From assembly GCA_002778215.1 (NCBI GenBank), contig PCDM01000018.1, positions 2,232,001 to 2,296,000 on the forward strand: DNA of 64,000 nt, in the 5' to 3' direction. The stretch is from Esteya vermicola (Eukaryota > Ascomycota > Sordariomycetes > Ophiostomatales > Ophiostomataceae). The translations under genes and the position numbers were made by a program. Below the pieces are notes generated by a model that saw only the letters and a program-made list of their open reading frames with translations, made no database searches and was not told the origin of the DNA. How positions within the stretch are numbered: the stretch's first letter is position 1; every line of letters begins with the position of its first letter. Below, piece by piece: positions 47,020 to 60,890 of this stretch.

Positions 47020-50000
47020 CTCCTTTTTATACTCTACTTTAAAAGTATAGTTAAAAAGAGGTAAAGAAAGAAAGAAAAGTAAATTAAATAAAAGAAAATT
47101 AAAGAAAGATAGTAAAAAAAATTTTTATAAGAAAAGAATAAAAATAGTTAAAAAAAAAGAAAGAATAAAGATATAAAAAAGGAAAAGAGTAATTAAAGAA
47201 ATATAAGAAAGAAAAGAAAAGAATAGTAAGGCTAATTACTTAATTATTTATCTATATTCTTTACTTTGTTCTTAGATATATTAAATAAACAACGTCTTAC
47301 TACTATCTACTAATACTAGAGCTAGCTTTAACACTAGTTTTTAAAGTTCTTAAGACTTGTTTAGGCTTTATTATAGCGTTTATAAACGGTAGCTAAAGTG
47401 GCTAGCTATTTAGGCCACCTTTTAGAGTATAGTAGTAATAGGCTATAGTTAAAAGCTAAGCGGTAGAGTTTTATATATTAAAGTAGAAAGCTGTAACGCC
47501 TAGGCTTAGTATAGGCCTAGGTTAATAGTATTATATATTCTTAGCTATACTTTGTCTTTTTACGCTAAGGAAGTATAAGCTACGTTTATAGTAAGGCCTT
47601 TTACTTATTATTAGATTTAACTGTGTCTACTACGCTTTTAAACTTAAGATTGTTATATATTAATAGAGTAAATTAGTTTGTTAGTTTAAAGTTAAAGCTT
47701 AACAACAAGAAAGAAGAAGAAGGAGGGTTTATATTATAATTTAACAATAACTTTAAGAACTTAGTAACGTTTAGCTTCCTCTTAGTCTATATTATAACGT
47801 ATATATCTAAAAGTTTTTAATAGATTTTTAAGTAGTTAATACTTAGATTGTTTAATACTACATTGTTTAACATGTTTATTACTTTGTTTAGGTTAACTTG
47901 TAGAGTATAAAGCTTTTTAAGGATCTAAGCTGTTTTTAAATAACTAATATAAGTAAGTGTTATAAGTTAATAATCTACTTATAAAGGCGGCTATAGTAGA
48001 CTAAGTAAGAGTATAGCTTAATCTATTAATACTTATAGTAGTTATTCTACTTATTCTTAGTTTTAAAAGGCTAGCTTTCTTAAAAATTCTTCCTTTAACA
48101 TAGTAAAGATAGTAGCTATATCTTATTTAAAAGTCTTTATATTTAAATCTAAATATATATATACTAAAATAAAGATTTTAAACATTGTAGCTTTATAAGT
48201 AAAGTATTTTAGACTATACAATATAAGAAGCCTAGCTACTACTTGTTTGCCCTTTACTTTATTATTTTATTACTACCTTTTACACACTATTTAAAGTAGT
48301 AGTGTTGTTAGATAGTTAAATAGTAAAGGTATACTAAGTACTTTATAAATATTCTTATTAAGCTTTTAAAAACCTTAGATAGTTTATAGTAGCTTACTAG
48401 ATAGTAATATTATAGTATACTAAAAATCTTAGTAACCTTATTTAATTAAGCTTAATAGTTTTTTATATAGTCTATAAAATATATAAAGGATAAGAAATTC
48501 TAGTCTTACTTGTTTAAAAAGCGCTATTTAGTCCTTTATACTCTAGCTATTTAAATACGTTTTATTTAAAACGTTTAAATAGGCTTAAATGTTATTAATA
48601 TAAAAGTCTAGTTTATATTAAAATTTTAGCCCTTTTAATAAGTAGTATACTAATAATATATTTATATAGCTAAGTTTAAAGTAAAAAGTGCTAACTTACT
48701 AGTAAAAAACCTTTAAATAAGTAGTATTTACTTAATTTTTTATTAGCTTACTTATAAACTAGTAAAAGTATATAAACTAGTTTATAAACTATACTTATAA
48801 CTCTTAAAAAAAAAGCTATACTAGCTTACTTGTTATTATACTATAGTTTTAGTTATTTTTTTATTAAATCTAAATTACTATTTATAATCTTTAATAAGAA
48901 ATAACTATAAATATATTATTAAATAGCTATTTCTTATACTATCCTTTTAAGTTCTTATATAAGTATAGTAAAAAGTTAATATAATATAAGATTCTTATAC
49001 TTATATTAAAAATAAATACTAAAAAGTACTCTTTTTAAAAGTAATAGTCTATTAAAAATTAATATATTATTATATTTTTATAAAGTTGTTTACTTTTAAG
49101 TGTTTATAGTGTTTATAATATAAAGAACTAAAGTTAAACAATATTTTTAAGCTTTATAATAATAAACACTAAACTAGTTATAATACTAGCTATTAATATA
49201 CACTATTACTAAATTAAACAACTAGTTAAATTATATAAACTAGTATAGTAGTTGTTTATATTAAAGCTATATTGTTTAATATTTATATTTATTAAATAAT
49301 AAGATAGGTTAAAGTAGTAGTTCTTTATTAAATTAAACGTTATTTATTTTTTTTATAAGCTTTATTTCTTTTATAATAAAAAAGTTAATATATACTAATT
49401 AGTTTATAATAACGTTTAAAGTGTATAATAGTTTTAAAAAAACGGTTTTAAGATTTTATTTATTTTATACACTATCTTTTTATAAAATAAAGTTTAGTTA
49501 ATTATTTTATAAAATAATAACGTTTTAAGTATAGAATATTATATTAAATATAGTAGTTTAAAAACTATTATAATAAGAGTAAGAAGTAGTAATAAATATT
49601 TTTAATATTTTTATTTATTATAATAATTTAATAAATAAAAACGTATTAACTTTATCTTTATTATTAATACTTTAAATAATAAGTAGTTTTTTAATAAATA
49701 AAAATATATTTTTAAAGTAAACTATTTATTTATTCTTAATATATTATATTCTCTTTTTATAATACCTTTAATAAGTACGTTAAAGCGCTTATTATTAAAT
49801 TAAACGTTTTTATATTATTACTATATAGCTAAAACCTATCTATTATTATAGCTTAAAAAAAGAATCCTTTATATCCTTTTATAAATAGTGTAAAAAAGAG
49901 CAAGTAAACGTTCTTTACTAAGGTCTATACTAAGGTAAGAGTAGTAGTTTAAAAGAAGCTATTTAATAATATAGTAAATATAAATCTAAATAAGATATAG

Positions 50001-51900
50001 TTTTAAACTAGCTAGACTAACGTTTAATTTAATAATAAAGATCTTATAAATATTAATACTAAAACAAAAGTTAAAGTAGCTATAAAGGTAGGCAAGCTTA
50101 AAAACAAGTAAAGCGCTTAGTAAAAGGTTAAAAAGAAGAAAGTTAAAAAAGAAAAGAAAGAGAAAATAAGAAAAAAGAAAAAGAAGACTATAAAAGAAGT
50201 AATAAAAAGAATAAAGGTTAAAAAGGTAAAAAGTATATTAACTATATTAAAGCTTTAAAAAGAGGCTATATAAAAAAAGAAAAAAGTAGTTAAAGGAAAT
50301 AAAGAAAAAGAGAAGGTAAATAAGAAGAAAAAGGTAAAAGAAGTAAAAAAAAAAAAAGAAAAAGAAGAAAAAAAAAAGATTAAAAAGATAAAGAAAGTAA
50401 AGAAAAGTAAGAAAGTAAAAAGAGTAAAGAAAAAAAAGGTTAAATAAAAGATAAGAAAAGAATAAAGAAAAAGAAAAAGAAAGGAAAGGCTAATTAAATA
50501 ACTAAAGGCTAGTAAAAAAGAAAAAAGGAAAAAGAAGTATAAAAACAAGTAAAAATAGTACACGTTGTTATAAAGAAGGTAGTTAAGGCTAAAGCTTTAA
50601 TAGCTGTTTAAATAATAGTAAAACAATTAGCTACTAAAATAAAGATTTATATTATTTATAGCTTGTTAAAAAAGGTAAAGTAGGCAACACTACAACTAGT
50701 AGTAAAAGGCTAGTAGCAAGACAAAGACAAGCCTAACAAGGAGGTAGGCACTAGTTGTAAAAGCTTTAAAGGGTTGTTAGATTAGGCTGTTGTTGTTATT
50801 AATTCCTCTTAAGCGTTTTATATACTATCTAAGTAAATATCTAGCTTTTTAAACACTAATAAAAAGCGGATTCGCTTTAAACTAGCTTAGTGTAAGAAGA
50901 AGATAGAACGCTATATTTACGTTTAAAAAAAGACGGCACTATTATAACTTATTAAGAATAAAGAAATTGTTATTTAGCTAATTAACAACGTTTTATTTAA
51001 GCACTATTATCTTTACTTGGCTTAATATAAGATAGTGTTTATAAACGTGTTAATTTACTTTATAATTTTACTAAATTATATAAAAGTATATTTATCTTAA
51101 TAGTTTTTAAATAATATACAAGAGCTATTTAATTTTTAGTTAAATTTTTAGTTTAATATAGCTATTTAAGATTTTTAAGCTACTTAACTAAAAGGCAAAC
51201 TATTAACTAAAGTATTAATAAAGGCTATAAACAATAGTTTTTTAAATAATATTATAGTATAAGTAATAAAGAATAAGTACTAAAGGCAAGGCTTATTTAT
51301 TTAGTTGTTTAATAGCTAACGCTTAATACTATATAAGTAGTACTACTACGTTTTTTATCTTTTATTATTTAGTATAGAAACTTATATATTAATATATCTT
51401 AGCCTTTTTTTAACTATACTATACTTCTAGGCTATAATAATATATATAAAAACTACTTCTTTTATATAAATAAAAAGATTTATAGTTATAATAATTTTTA
51501 TTTTACTACTATAATAAAATCTTATTAAATAGTAGTAAAGAGTAATCTACTAATAGTTACTTAAAGTAGAGTATAGAAAATGTTAAAGTATAAGCCTTTA
51601 GTAAATTTAACCTAAGATTATAATACTATTTTCTAAAAGTAGATATATATTTAACACTAATTATATAGTAATTTAGTTAATATAGTGTTAAAAAGGTTAG
51701 TAAGCTGTATTGTTATTTTATATATAACTAATACTACTACTAATAAAGCTCTTAGTTATAAAAGGAATAATAATAAAAAAGTAAAAAAGCCTTTAGTTGT
51801 ACTAAAATAAGAATTTTAAAATTTATATAAGTAGTAGATAGTTTATACTACTATAAAAGGATCTAGTCTATATTACTATTACTAATAAAGCTTTTAATAT
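47020..51900. other. D2 region between 3' LTR and pol
   Basis: Colinear with D1 31,500-36,505. The plus strand (antisense to pol) has a purine-rich Lys/Glu tract at 50,100-50,560, then a stretch reading KRIRFKLA*CKKKIERYIYV at about 50,870-50,930. No known domain recognised. Confidence 0.55.
50030..51110 (+). pseudogene. Possible antisense Lys/Glu-rich ORF, D2 copy
   Basis: In one plus-strand frame, codons run through a Lys/Glu-rich tract (about 50,100-50,560), then QQQDKDKPNKEVGTSCKSF (Q marking TAA/TAG) near 50,705 and KRIRFKLA near 50,870, with stops only at TAA or TAG. A Lys-rich, disordered nuclear protein would fit. The open minus-strand frame 50,563-50,255 (Phe/Leu/Ser-rich) is its shadow. 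Confidence 0.35.
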
Positions 51901-53099
51901 TAAATTACTAACTTACTATATAATTATTATTATTTTAAGCCTTATTAATAAGTTGTAACTAGTTTATAGTTATTAAATTATAAATATTTAGCTTTTAAAT
52001 TCTTATAGTATCTTGTTTAAATTTTTTAAGCTATTAACTAGTAAATATACTTAGTAAAAAGACTTTATTTAAATATATAAGTATATATATATTATTATTA
52101 TAAACTATGTTTATATAAAAAGAGCTCTACTATTTATACTTTAGCTTGTTTTTAGCTAACTTATTAATTTCCTTTTTATTGTTTTAAATAAGTAATATAT
52201 CTTTTTAAGCTATTAACTAATCTAGCTATTATATTTTATTAACGTTTATAAAGTTTCTTAATTTAACAAGTTTTTTTTAAAACTTACTAACTATAGTAAT
52301 AGCTTTTTTTTAGTTTATTAAAAAACGTTATAATATTCTAGTTCTTTTTTAAAGAAGCTTTTTAAAAGATATATTTACTTTTTAGTTAAGCACTTACTAG
52401 ATAAAAATATAGACGTTAATAAAAAGTAAAGCTTTTATACTATAAAGAAGAAAAAATAACGTTTAGTTATAAAACTAACGTACTATTATTTAATTTATTA
52501 AGAGTATTATAAAAAAGTACTTTATTTAGTCTTTTATTTCTTTAAAGGTTAGTTTAATAAGTGTTTTAATAAGTAAAAAGTACTCTTCTTTAATAAGGCT
52601 ATTTACTTATAAATTATATATAAATATTAAAATATATACTACTTTTAAGTTGTTATAAACTTTTTTAAAGTTACTCTTAAATTTAAATCCTTTATTTACT
52701 ATAATAACAACTAATAAGTTATAGTTAACTATTATATAGTTTTATAAAAACTTAAAAATAGTTTTAACTTTAGTATTAGAAATAATTACAGCTTTAATAT
52801 ATTTTATAAAAACACTCTAAACCTTAATAATATAACACTTACTATTATATAGTAGTATATATAACGTTTAAATAAATTTTTTAAAATAAAGTAACTAATA
52901 ACTACTAAGCTATAACTAAGTTAACTAACTAATAAAGCTTTTATTTTAAGTAATTTAAATAAGTTAAAACTACCTTTTTTATATAATTATATATTTTATA
53001 CTACTAATACCTTTTATAAAGTGCTATATATAATAGTTTAATCTTTTAATATTTAGTTATAATATAGTATTCTTATATAAACTATACTTAATTATTAAA

Positions 53100-54500
53100 G
53101 TTATAAATTACTCTTAAAAAATAGTTTAAATTCTTAATATTCTTACATTATAAAATACCTATTTAATAAAAGTAGAATTATACTTAATATAAAAGCTTCT
53201 TTTTTTTTACACTTAAAATTCTTAAAAAAAGAAGATAGTCTTTAATAAAATTAAGAATATTCTTATAATAGTTGTTTAAGTCTTAAGTCTAAGGTACTAT
53301 TAAGTAATTAAATAAAGGTTTATTATTAATTAACACTTTTTAAGTATTAATATATATATTAATAAACTTATTAAGATTATTCTTTATAGCTTTAAGCTTG
53401 TTTATATTAGTCCTTAAACAACGTAAAAGTGTATTAATAAGTATATTCTTTATACTAAGAATATACTTAATAGTAAAATTAAAATTCTAAACTTATACTA
53501 CTTATTATATAAATAGTACTTTAAGGAGTTTGTTAATAGCTTTATTTAACTAATTTATTAAAACTTATAAATTAGTCTTAATTTAAAAATATATATTATA
53601 AACGTAGTTATATAGTTTTTTTAAGGTAGTAACTAGTCCTTTATATTCTTTTCTTATAGTATTATTAACTACTACTTTTATATTTTATTGTTTTAATTTA
53701 TATTATATAAAACGTCTTTTTTTATTAATTTCTTATAAAAGTACTACTTTTTATTTTAAAATACTTATATTAATTATAAGTATTATTAGTCTACCTTTTA
53801 TAAAGTAGTTAATTATTATTAAAATAAAAGTAGTAAAAAGCCGTTTCTTTAATAAGTTAAAGGCTAATTCTTTTATGTCTTTTTACTACTAGTAGGCGCC
53901 CTTTTATAAAAGTATATAAAAAAGAGCAGCTACTATAGCTCTATTCTATACTTAAGTCTTATAAAACGTAAAAATACTAAAAAAGCTATAAAAGTCCTTT
54001 AAATTAATTAGTTAAAGCTATTTAATAATTTTAATAATTTTAAACTTTTTAAACATATAGCTAAACCTGTTATATACGTATTTAACAACAACGGCTATAA
54101 ACTAACACTATTACAATTTTTTAACTATAATTATAGTACTAACCAGCTTGTAATTTATAAGAATAAGGTCTATATTTTAAAGATGCTTTAAAACGTAGTA
54201 CTAAACTTCTAACAAGATTTCTTTATTATTATAAATAAATATAAGGCCTTTAATTATAATATTATTAAAAAAGGACAATGCTTAATTAAATATAAGCCTA
54301 TATAGTAGTTAAACTATAATACGTTAGAATTAAGCTACTAAGTTAGTACTTTTTTATAAAAGAGTATATATTTTAAATAGTCTAATTAAAGTTAAAAACG
54401 TAGTTATATTTCTACTTTCTTTAATAAGTTTAATTTAGTTATAATTTAAAAAAAAATTAAGTAAAAAGATTCTTTTATATATTTTAAATTCTTCTAAAAA
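53100..54500 (-). pseudogene. D2 reverse transcriptase and RNase H remnant
   Basis: Reverse complement counterpart of D1 28,900-30,250. The degraded FLDDIGIKGP segment is at about 54,235-54,290, with similar RIP changes. Stops are TAA/TAG. Confidence 0.82.
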
Positions 54501-56185
54501 GGTCTTTACTATTAAAGAAGTAAATACGTTATATACTATATATTAATTATACTTAACTATATTATTTATTAGCTATACTCCTTTATTCTTCTTTCTTATT
54601 AAAAACTAAGAGTTTTTATAAGATTTATAGCTTTCTTTAATTATTCTTTTACTAAGGCGCTAGTGTAAAAGGTTAATAACTTGCTTAACTAGTAAGTAAA
54701 GTATTAGAATTATATAAGTTTAAAAGGCTATATATAGTATAGTCTTAATAATTTATAAAAGTGCTATTAATAGGTTAAGCTTGTTAATATAATTAAAAGT
54801 TTATACTAATACAAATTCCTTATTAAAAAGAATTTACACTAAAATTTCCTTCTTTTTTTCTTATAAACTATTATTTAATTAGTTAATTATTACTATAAGC
54901 TAATTAAGTGTTAGCTTATACTCTTTATTTACTAAACTAAACTTTAAAGTTATAAATATAATAAAGTTTTATATAGTAGACTAAAAGTTTTTTTAGGCTT
55001 CTTTTTATTTTTCCTTCTTTTAATTAACACTCCCTTTAAAAGTAAAGCTATTAAATATAATATTATTTAGTAGTTAAACTTTTAAACCTTTCTTTTTGTA
55101 TAAGGTGTTATTATAATAAACTTATTATAAAGATTAATAGAATTTAGTATTCTTTAATAAGAATAAGTTAAAGGGTTAAATAAGCTTTAGTATTAACTAT
55201 AAATAGTTCTTATAAATTACACTTAAAAGCTTATTCTTTAAATTTAATAATAGTGTTAGAATAGGTGCTATTATAGTAAGTAGTTCTAAGTACTTACTAT
55301 TGTTTATTTTAAAGCGTTAATATACACCTTTAACTAATCTATTAATATTAAAAGGTTGTTTATATTAATAATAAGATAGATATTATTAATAGTTATATTA
55401 ATATATATTATCTTAATAATAAAGTTATATAGAAAATACAGCTTTATATTAAGAATATATAATATTCTTAGTAATAGGTCCTTATTAGTTATTCTACTAA
55501 ATATAATATATAAGTAGACTAATAGTCTATACTTTTCTAGCTATAAAGTAGTTATAAATTTATTAGTAAACTAAATACTTATATTATAAATACTAGTAAA
55601 AGAAGCTTTAGTTTTAAACAATAAAATACTTAGCTTTTTTACAAGTTGGTTAAAAATTAAAGAAACTTATAATTTAGTATTAATAAGAGTAGGCTATAGG
55701 CTTTTTTAAAAAGGGCTATTATAAATTCGAACTTGTATTTTTAAAAGGTTAGCTACTCTTATAAGTATAAGGTTAGTTTAAAAACTAGTTACTTAATAGA
55801 ATTCTAGTATAATTTATATTGTTTAATTACTTAAAGGGCCTAAAACTTAAAAAGGCTTATTTATATTAACTATATAAAACATTGCCTAGATAAGGTTAAA
55901 AGCTTTATTTAAGACTATTAACGTCTTACTATTAATATAGACTATCTTAATACTAAGTATTATAAAGTCTTAAATACTAAACATAACCTATACTATATAT
56001 ACTAGGCTAAGTTGTAAAAGCTAGTATATTAAAACTTTAACTTTAAAGTTAAAAGTTGTCTTTAGTAGTTAGTGTTTAACGTTTAAAATAAGCTTAGTAT
56101 TTACTTTTAATAAGATTTAAGTAGTTAACTAATAAGGTAATAAGTCCTCTTTAAACAAAGCTATATTAATAGATTCTTACACTTT

Positions 56186-56425
56186 TTACACGTTTATAAC
56201 TAGTATATAAAAACATGTATTATTATTAACTTGTTTACGTTTTTTAGTTAATGTAAAGATAGTAAATAGGTTATAAGTCTTGTTTATTAGTTTTACTAAA
56301 AGAAGGTAGTTAATAAATATAAGATTGTCCTTTTTAATAAGCTTAACTATATTAACACTTAAATTAAGACTAAAAAGTATTTTATTTAATAGTATAATTA
56401 GATTATTAGTATTATTTAAAGACAA
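56186..56425 (-). pseudogene. D2 gag/protease-zone remnant (79 codons)
   Basis: NNTNNLIILLNKILFSLNLS at the start aligns with the D1 frame near 26,960 (NNTNSLIILLNKIPFSFNLS). Shared by both copies on the coding strand, so part of the original polyprotein upstream of RT. No domain recognised. Confidence 0.6.
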
Positions 56426-59223
56426 AAATTACTTATTTATTTTTACTACTTCTTTTTAAAACTATATTTACTATATTTCTTTTACGTTTAAAAGGTTGTA
56501 ATACCTTATTAAGTAGCTTTAAATTAAATTTCTTATTTAGCCTTTATTATAAAAGTGCTTTATTAATATAGTAAATAGCTAGTACTCTTTTATTAACTTT
56601 ATAAAAAAATAGCTTTTTTTTATATTATAGTGTAAAAGTTTAGCTTAATAGTTTTTATAAGACTTAGTACACTTAACTATTAAATAGTCTTTACTATTAT
56701 AGTAAAAGTAGTAAAGGCGTTTTTATAGTATTTACTAAGTAAATACTTTAAAGATAGCGTTATTATCTACCTATAAAACTTTTATAATATAAATTATAAA
56801 AAATTATTACTAAATCGCTTTAGTATTATATAGGTTTTAAGTTAAGAATATAAAAAAACTATATTTTTTTAAGTATTTTATTATTATATAGTTTTAGTTA
56901 ATAGTAAGGTTTATTATACTCTTAGTAATTAATTTAAACACGTCTTTTAATTAAACAGCTTAAGGTAGTAGTGTAGTTAGAACAACTAAAACAAGTATAA
57001 TAAAAAATAGTAAGGTATACTAATAAGAAGGTATTTTAATCTAACAAGTAAAAAGTAAAACTTAAAAGAACTCTTAAAACCTTTAATAATAATAATTATT
57101 TATTAAGTAAACGTTATTTTTAAAGTACTTAATAGTTTAATTATAAAATTCTTAAAAAGATATGGTTTAAAAATTATAGTATAAACAATTTACTTAAAGT
57201 AATAGCTAGTATATAACTATAATAAAAAGGCTATAGTATAGTGCTATTAACTAATTAGTTAATTAAAGATTATATTTTACTTACTTTATATTTATATTAA
57301 GTTTAACTAGTTTTTAAAGTAAAATTTAAAGGTTTTTATTATAAATAGTGTAAAACTATATAAAGATTTAAGCTTAAAAAGTGTAGTACTATTTCTTATT
57401 TTAAATACTATAGTTTTACTATATAGCCTCTTTTAAATTTATAAACTTTCCTCTTTATTCTATAGTTAAAGCAGTTTTTACTAGTCTTTTTATAAAACTT
57501 ATTTTACTAATTATATAATACATTAGTAATTAACAAACTTTGTCTTTATTTAAAAGTAAGACTACCTTTACTAAGGCCTTATAGTAATAAAGAAAGTATA
57601 TAACGTTATTACTATTAAAGGTAAGAGTAGTAAAAGTTTTATAATAAGGGAAGGCTTAGCCTTAAAATTACAACGTCCTTTTAAATATTAAGTAAGTTAA
57701 CATGTTTATAAAGGCGCTAGTTAATAAAGGCAGTCTTTTAAAAGTTAAAGAAGATATACTAATAAAGTAGGCATTTGTTTTAATAGTCTTATATATTATA
57801 TATAAAATATAAAATTTAAATACTAAGCTACTTACTTAATTGCTTATTAGTCTTTTTAATAAGAAAGAAAGTAATTCTTTAAAGTAAAAGTGTAATAAAA
57901 GAGAAAACATACAACAACTAATTCTTTATATAAGACTTTAAATAACTTATATTTATAAGAAAGGAAAACTATAATTATTCTTTTTACTAAAAGGAAAAAA
58001 AGGTTTAGTATATTTAATTTTTATAAAGATATATTAATCCTTTATTTACTAAGTTATACTATAAGATAATAAGGCTTTTTACTACTTTTTAACTTAGCCT
58101 TTCTTTATTAATATTCTAAGCCTTTTTACTTTATATTTTATAAATATATTTAGTCTTACTACTACTACTTTTACTTTAGTAACTTATATATAAGCCTTTT
58201 TAAAGTAAGTAGTAACTAAGAGTTGTTATATTAAATTAGTTCTACTAATAACTACTATAGCTTTAATCTACTATTAAGTAGCTACTTACTAACTTACTAC
58301 TAGATTTATTTTTATTTATTTTTAAAATACTATTACTAAATTAGTACTTATTAATATATTTATAATTAAAATAAAGGTTAGAAGAAAGGTAGCTTATAGT
58401 ATTTTAATACTTAATTTTAACTATTATTATAAAGTTGCCTTTAACGTTTTTTAAACCTTGTATTAGTATTATTAAAGCAGCGTTTAACCTTTACTAATTA
58501 GCCGTTTATTTATAAAATTAATACTTATTTACTACTACTTTTTTATAATACTAAATATAGTAATATATATCTTAACTACTTTTAAACAAATAAAAGAATT
58601 ACCTTCTTCCTTTACTATTAAAAGCGTATTTATTCTTTACTAATATAATTAAGTTAAAAGCTATATAGGCCACTTTTTAAGGCCTTATTTAACTACTAAT
58701 TTACTTATTATAAGTTAAAGTTAGCTTTATACTAACCTTTACTACTTTTATAGTTAAGCTATTTTTATATAATTAGTTAATAGTAGCTATTTACTATAGC
58801 TAATTATAACAATATATATTTAGTTATTTAATATAGTAGTTAACAATATATTCTTAAAAGCCGTTATAAGTAACTCCTTTTTACAAGACTTTCTTTATAT
58901 TAAATTCGTATTTTAGTACCTAGTTTTTATTTCTTATAACTTTATAATTTAAAACTATTAAAAAGTAGGTAAAGTAGTAATCTTATCCTTTTTTTTACTT
59001 ATTAAAAGTGTAAATAAAAATTAAAGACTTACTTTAATAATTGTTTATAGTATAGCTATTAACTAATTACTTTTTATATCTTTAATTAAAAAAGGTTATT
59101 ATAAAAGTTTAAATAAACAAAGTAATAGTGTTTTATAAGTATTATAGCTTTTTTTTTTTTTAAGTAGAACCTAAATAACTAGTCTTACAACTAGTGTATT
59201 TTAAGTCTTACTCTTATTACTAG

Positions 59224-59596
59224 TAAGTATAAAACTATCTACTATATATATATATAACTATATATACTACTAACAACTATTATAGTATATAGAATAGTAT
59301 AAAGAAAGACTATTAACTAATTAGTTAATAGTCCCTTCTCTTATACTATACTTTATAAGCGGCTTGCTAGTAGGTAGAGATAAAGGAAGACGTACTTATA
59401 AACGTTATATATAAAACCTATATAGCTAATTCTATCTATTAAATTCCTTGTTATTTGTCTGTCTTTCTAGTAGCTACGTCTTGTTTACTTATTCCTTTTT
59501 AAAGTAGAGGGTGTTAAGGTAAAGCCTTAACCTAATTTGCCTTCTATTTTAAGTATAAGTACTGTAACATTAGTTGTAGTACGTACTCTACACTTA
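59224..59596 (-). repeat. 5' LTR of D2 (373 bp)
   Basis: Reverse of the D1 5' LTR, ending CTACACTTA then TTAC. Palindrome at 59,307-59,334 has one mismatch (G to A), a RIP-type change. Confidence 0.93.
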
Positions 59597-59600
59597 TTAC

Positions 59601-60890
59601 TATTAAGAGTAAGAATAAGACTATTATAAAGCTTATATATATATAAAAACTAAAGCTAGCTTTTACGCCTTAATATTTACTTCTTACTAACGTCTTAACA
59701 CTTATACTAAGTACTAAATTAACTATTTTTACCTTTATACTAAGTAATATACTATAAAAAGTTCTTTAGTTACTATATAGTATAGCTATATTAGTAGTAT
59801 TAAAGGTATTACCTTTCTTTATTTTACTTACTACTATTAAGACTTTAAGGCTAATAACGCCTACGCTTGTTTAGCTATTACCTATGCTTTAAGCGTCTAA
59901 TCTATTAAGATAAACGCCTTTAATAAGCTCTTTAGTAAGCCTTTTACCTCTCTTTAGTAGGTTTAGTACTAGTATTTAAAGCCTGTTATATATACTAAAC
60001 AATTTACTACTAAGGCGTACTAATAACGTTAAAGACTTTAAGAGCAAGTTAAGTCTAGCCTTTAACCTCTTTTAAGCCCTTATAACGCTTTTAGTAGCGC
60101 CCTTACTTATCCCTTTATTTAAGTAGAATAAGGACTTAAAATACTCTTAACCCTTTAATAATAGACTTATATACTTAAGCTACCTAAACGCTTAGGTAAA
60201 GAAGCTAGTAAATAAGCTACTTAAGTTGCCTTTTTTAGTATAGTGCTTTAACTTTTAAAAGGGTAGTAGCTATATAAATAAGTAGTGTACTAATATACGT
60301 TATATATTAATAAGTGTTTTATTTATTATTTACTAGCTTAATTATATTAATAGGATAGTTCCTTATATTAATAATAAGCTACTTAGTTAATCTTAGTAAG
60401 TAGGCTTTAGTTGTAGCCTATTTAAAAGATTAAGGGATTTTTTAAAAAAAGAGCTCTTACTACTACTATTAAGTAGTTTAAAAGACTACTTAAAGTCTAG
60501 CCTTTATAACTATAAACTACTATATAGAGTATAGTAAGCTATACGGCCTTAAGGTAGTATATACGTATTTATTCTTTTAAATTTTATTTACTATTAATTA
60601 GTTCTAAGTTATTTATAAAGTATAAGGCTACTACTTATAAATACTATACATTACTAAGTAAGTAAGGCTATAATTACCTTTTATACCTTAAGCCTAGTAC
60701 TAGCTACTTTATTACTATTTTATACTTATAGTATAATTTATTATAAGCGTTAGTAACTAAAATTTACCTTTATTTACTATTTTTATATTAAAATATAACT
60801 ATTTAACTACTTTCCTCTTTAAGCTATAAGTAGACCTTTTAAAGCCTTTTTATAGTAGTTAAGTATATTATTATTTTCTTATAATTTTTT
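59601..60890. other. Unassigned AT-rich segment between D2 and B3
   Basis: A plus-strand frame over most of this segment has only TAA/TAG stops and reads Leu/Ser-rich, with stretches such as CSLFKRLRDFLKKELL near 60,410. The stop density (about 7%) is close to chance, so coding is doubtful. No repeat partner in the window. Confidence 0.4.

Larger units (their letters stand above)
46647..59596 (-). mobile_element. D2: 12.95-kb Ty3/Gypsy element, inverted relative of D1
   Basis: LTRs of 373 bp each with TAAGT...ACTTA ends and TTAC duplications. Coding is on the minus strand: the RT signature corresponding to D1 29,110-29,165 lies at about 54,235-54,290, RNase H and integrase at lower coordinates, gag side at higher. 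The layout matches D1, including the long post-pol region (47,020 to about 51,900). It has one unit of the 75-bp repeat where D1 has 2.6. Confidence 0.92.

Noticed and set aside
50255..50563. 102-codon Phe/Leu/Ser-rich minus-strand frame
   Set aside because: Reverse shadow of a polypurine tract; composition alone keeps it open.
23791..59596. D1 and D2 as arms of one large inverted structure
   Set aside because: Each has its own pair of direct LTRs and its own target duplication (ATAC, TTAC).
59630..60890. Long Leu/Ser-rich plus-strand frame
   Set aside because: Stop density about 7%, no recognised motif; not distinguishable from RIP-shaped non-coding DNA.
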